Shown in pieces: positions 41,795 to 43,256 of a stretch of 43,256 nucleotides of DNA. Below the pieces are notes generated by a model, which saw only the letters and a program-made list of their open reading frames with translations, searched no databases and had not been told where the DNA came from. The position numbers and the translations under genes are program-made. The first letter of the stretch is position 1. Each line of letters begins with the position of its first letter. The DNA comes from Muribaculaceae bacterium Isolate-036 (Harlan) (GTDB lineage Bacteria; Bacteroidota; Bacteroidia; Bacteroidales; Muribaculaceae): positions 1 through 43,256 of the forward strand of contig RIAY01000019.1 in NCBI GenBank assembly GCA_003833075.1, written 5' to 3'.

Positions 41795-42280
41795 ATGATA
41801 AATAAAAAACCGGCAAGCCCCGAGGCATTGAAACTTAAGATGGCGGATCTGTGCGCCCGCTCTGAACAATGCGAATATGACATACGGGAGAAACTCCGAC
41901 GCAAAATGCTGCCTATAGCCGATATTGACCGCATAATCTGTTTTCTTATCGAAAACAGATTCATTGATGACGAACGATACGCAAAAAGTTTTACAAACGA
42001 CAAAATGAGATTCGCAGGTTGGGGCAGAAACAAAATAAAACAGGCACTTTCATTCAAGCGCATTCCGTCTGAGATTATTTCAGAAGCTCTGCAGGAGATA
42101 GATTCAAAAGAATACAATAAAACACTCTTCAAGGCGGCTACAACGAAAGCGAGAAATCTTGATCTGGAGGAATACGATGACCGGGCAAAACTATATCGGT
42201 TCTTGATTTCAAGAGGATATGAGTCATCACTTGCAGTGCAAGCGATAGCCGCTATCCGCAGACTCAATAAGAAGGAATAG
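41795..42280 (+). CDS. recX: Regulatory protein RecX
   Basis: A 161-residue helical-repeat protein that modulates RecA filaments. Typical segments are CARSEQCEYDIREKLRRKML, IICFLIENRFIDDERYAKSFTNDKMRFAGWGRNKIKQAL and the C-terminal YRFLISRGYESSLAVQAI. recA is not adjacent. The gene lies between prmC and comF with short gaps. Confidence 0.93.
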   Translation: MINKKPASPEALKLKMADLCARSEQCEYDIREKLRRKMLPIADIDRIICFLIENRFIDDERYAKSFTNDKMRFAGWGRNKIKQALSFKRIPSEIISEALQEIDSKEYNKTLFKAATTKARNLDLEEYDDRAKLYRFLISRGYESSLAVQAIAAIRRLNKKE

Positions 42281-42289
42281 CAATTCCGC

Positions 42290-42997
42290 ATGAGAACACC
42301 GGCAATAATAAAAGATATCGCACACTGCATTTCGGAATATATCTTTCCGAGATGCTGCCATATATGCGGAACTATACTGATCGATAACGAAGCATATATT
42401 TGCACCACATGCCGGTCAAAATTGCCACGCACACTCTATCACCGCACATACATGAACCCTATGGAACAACGGTTTGCCGGAATATTCCCTTTCGAAAGAG
42501 GAAGCGGTCATTTTTTCTATGCTGGAGATTCCGATCTGTCGGCACTGATGCACGACTTGAAATACAGACACTATAAAGGACTTGCCGAGGAAATGGGAAA
42601 GATAGTCGCGCAAGAGCTTATCACCACACCATTCCTCTCTGATATAGACATGATTCTTCCTATCCCCATGCACTTCCTAAAAAAAGCAAGACGCGGTTAC
42701 AATCAGACTGAAGAGATAGCAAAAGGTATACACTCTATAACCGGCATTCCTGTCAAAACCAATCTGAGAGCAACAAGACCGCACAGAACACAGACCAAAC
42801 TGACATTTGACGAAAGAAGGAATAACACAAAAGGAATATTTAAAGTGACAGAAGAGTGTGAATTAAAAGGCAAGCACATCCTGCTGCTTGATGATGTCTG
42901 CACAACAGGCTCTACACTCACCAGTGCTGCAACGGAAATCCTGCAAGCCGCTCCGATATCCAGAATATCATTGTTGACAATAGGTGTGACATTCTGA
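42290..42997 (+). CDS. ComF family phosphoribosyltransferase-like protein
   Basis: A 235-residue protein with an N-terminal zinc-ribbon-like cluster (C22/C23/C26 in RCCHIC, and C38/C41 in CTTC) and a PRTase fold. It carries LPIPMHFLKKARRGYNQTEEIAKG and the PRPP-binding motif ILLLDDVCTTGST (about 197-209, acidic pair D201-D202). The relative ComF takes part in DNA uptake in competent bacteria; the role here is unknown. It lies 9 nt after recX as the last gene of the unit. Confidence 0.92.
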   Translation: MRTPAIIKDIAHCISEYIFPRCCHICGTILIDNEAYICTTCRSKLPRTLYHRTYMNPMEQRFAGIFPFERGSGHFFYAGDSDLSALMHDLKYRHYKGLAEEMGKIVAQELITTPFLSDIDMILPIPMHFLKKARRGYNQTEEIAKGIHSITGIPVKTNLRATRPHRTQTKLTFDERRNNTKGIFKVTEECELKGKHILLLDDVCTTGSTLTSAATEILQAAPISRISLLTIGVTF

Positions 42998-43053
42998 CCC
43001 GTCATTGATGCAGGATTATAATGTTCTGCCCGATCGTAAGAATCTGAAGCGTG

Positions 43054-43091
43054 TCATAAGTAGCTGTGAGTTATCATAAGCAGCTATGAGT
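43054..43091 (+). repeat. Short tandem repeat between comF and the rRNA operon
   Basis: Two near-identical 18-nt units (TCATAAG, C or T, AGCT, G or A, TGAGT) start at 43054 and 43074. The second runs into the palindrome CTATGA-G-TCATAG. I see no gene in the gap 42998-43127. Confidence 0.4.
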
Positions 43092-43127
43092 CATAGTGCA
43101 CGTATTGGTATCCGATGTATGTATATA

Positions 43128-43158
43128 CAAAAAAAAGCCTCAGATTTCTCTGAGGCTT
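43128..43158 (-). terminator. Terminator of the rRNA operon
   Basis: AAGCCTCAGA (43135-43144) and TCTGAGGCTT (43149-43158) form a perfect 10-bp stem with a 4-nt loop, followed on the minus strand by a T-run. It lies directly after the 5S rRNA. Confidence 0.92.
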
Positions 43159-43161
43159 AAA

Positions 43162-43256
<95 letters not shown>

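Overview
The window reads as a chromosomal segment of an anaerobic gut Bacteroidales, most like Muribaculaceae (the former S24-7 group). This is inferred from three things. Promoters have the Bacteroidetes -7 element TAnnTTTG, in the best cases with TTTG or TTG 19-21 nt upstream. Several families are Bacteroidetes-typical (DUF3467, DUF3098, DUF4831, DUF4252, a MurF-Alr fusion, a long IspG, a DAHP synthase-chorismate mutase fusion). The ftsX-DUF3098-uppP-truB-queA order is a recurrent Bacteroidetes cluster. No phage, insertion sequence, CRISPR array or tRNA was seen.

Layout. 1-240: the start of a divergent minus-strand gene behind an operator-like inverted repeat, and a possible ABC-ATPase remnant. 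322-2104: DUF3467 and cysS, closed by a strong terminator. 2256-10802: a six-gene heme-acquisition operon of the hmu type (surface lipoprotein, TonB-dependent receptor HmuR, CobN-like HmuS, HmuT, ExbB/TolQ-like HmuU, DUF2149 HmuV). 10783-14197, minus: rluA-type pseudouridine synthase, PAP2-like membrane protein, ispG. 14290-15087: a repeat-rich, gene-free region with nested palindromes. 15088-16392: DUF2851. 16393-16830: a short transcript candidate and two strong hairpins. 16831-20757, minus: ftsX, DUF3098, uppP, truB, queA. 20865-23982, plus: mtaB, a GT2 glycosyltransferase and surE, joined by ATGA overlaps. 24000-24437: a structured RNA candidate with its own promoter and terminator. 24438-26909: murF-alr. 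26971-31150, minus: nnr, DUF4831, xseA, xseB. 31297-33019, minus: class II aldolase and a nitroreductase. 33148-34227: DAHP synthase/chorismate mutase. 34297-35966: ECF sigma factor, membrane anti-sigma candidate and DUF4252. 35940-40684, minus: alpha-L-fucosidase, cutC, large transglutaminase-like protein. 40919-42997, plus: prmC, recX, comF. 43162-43256: the 3' part of a 5S rRNA with its terminator.

Function. The standout coherent system is the hmu operon. The lipoprotein and HmuR would capture heme at the surface, HmuU/HmuV/HmuT resemble an energising or membrane module, and HmuS, a CobN-type chelatase homologue anchored by a hydrophobic helix at each end, would act on the metalloporphyrin. 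The rest is mostly envelope and core housekeeping: peptidoglycan precursor synthesis and lipid-carrier recycling (murF-alr, uppP, ftsX), tRNA modification (truB, queA, mtaB), isoprenoids (ispG), glycolysis (fba) and aromatic amino acids.

The least explained material is intergenic: palindromic repeats at 14408-14975, a mini-ORF running into a terminator at 16473-16529, a nested hairpin at 16686-16747, and an approximately 178-nt RNA candidate at 24158-24335 whose closing stem competes with its terminator. Several genes have a -7 box almost touching the start codon, which predicts leaderless or near-leaderless mRNAs.
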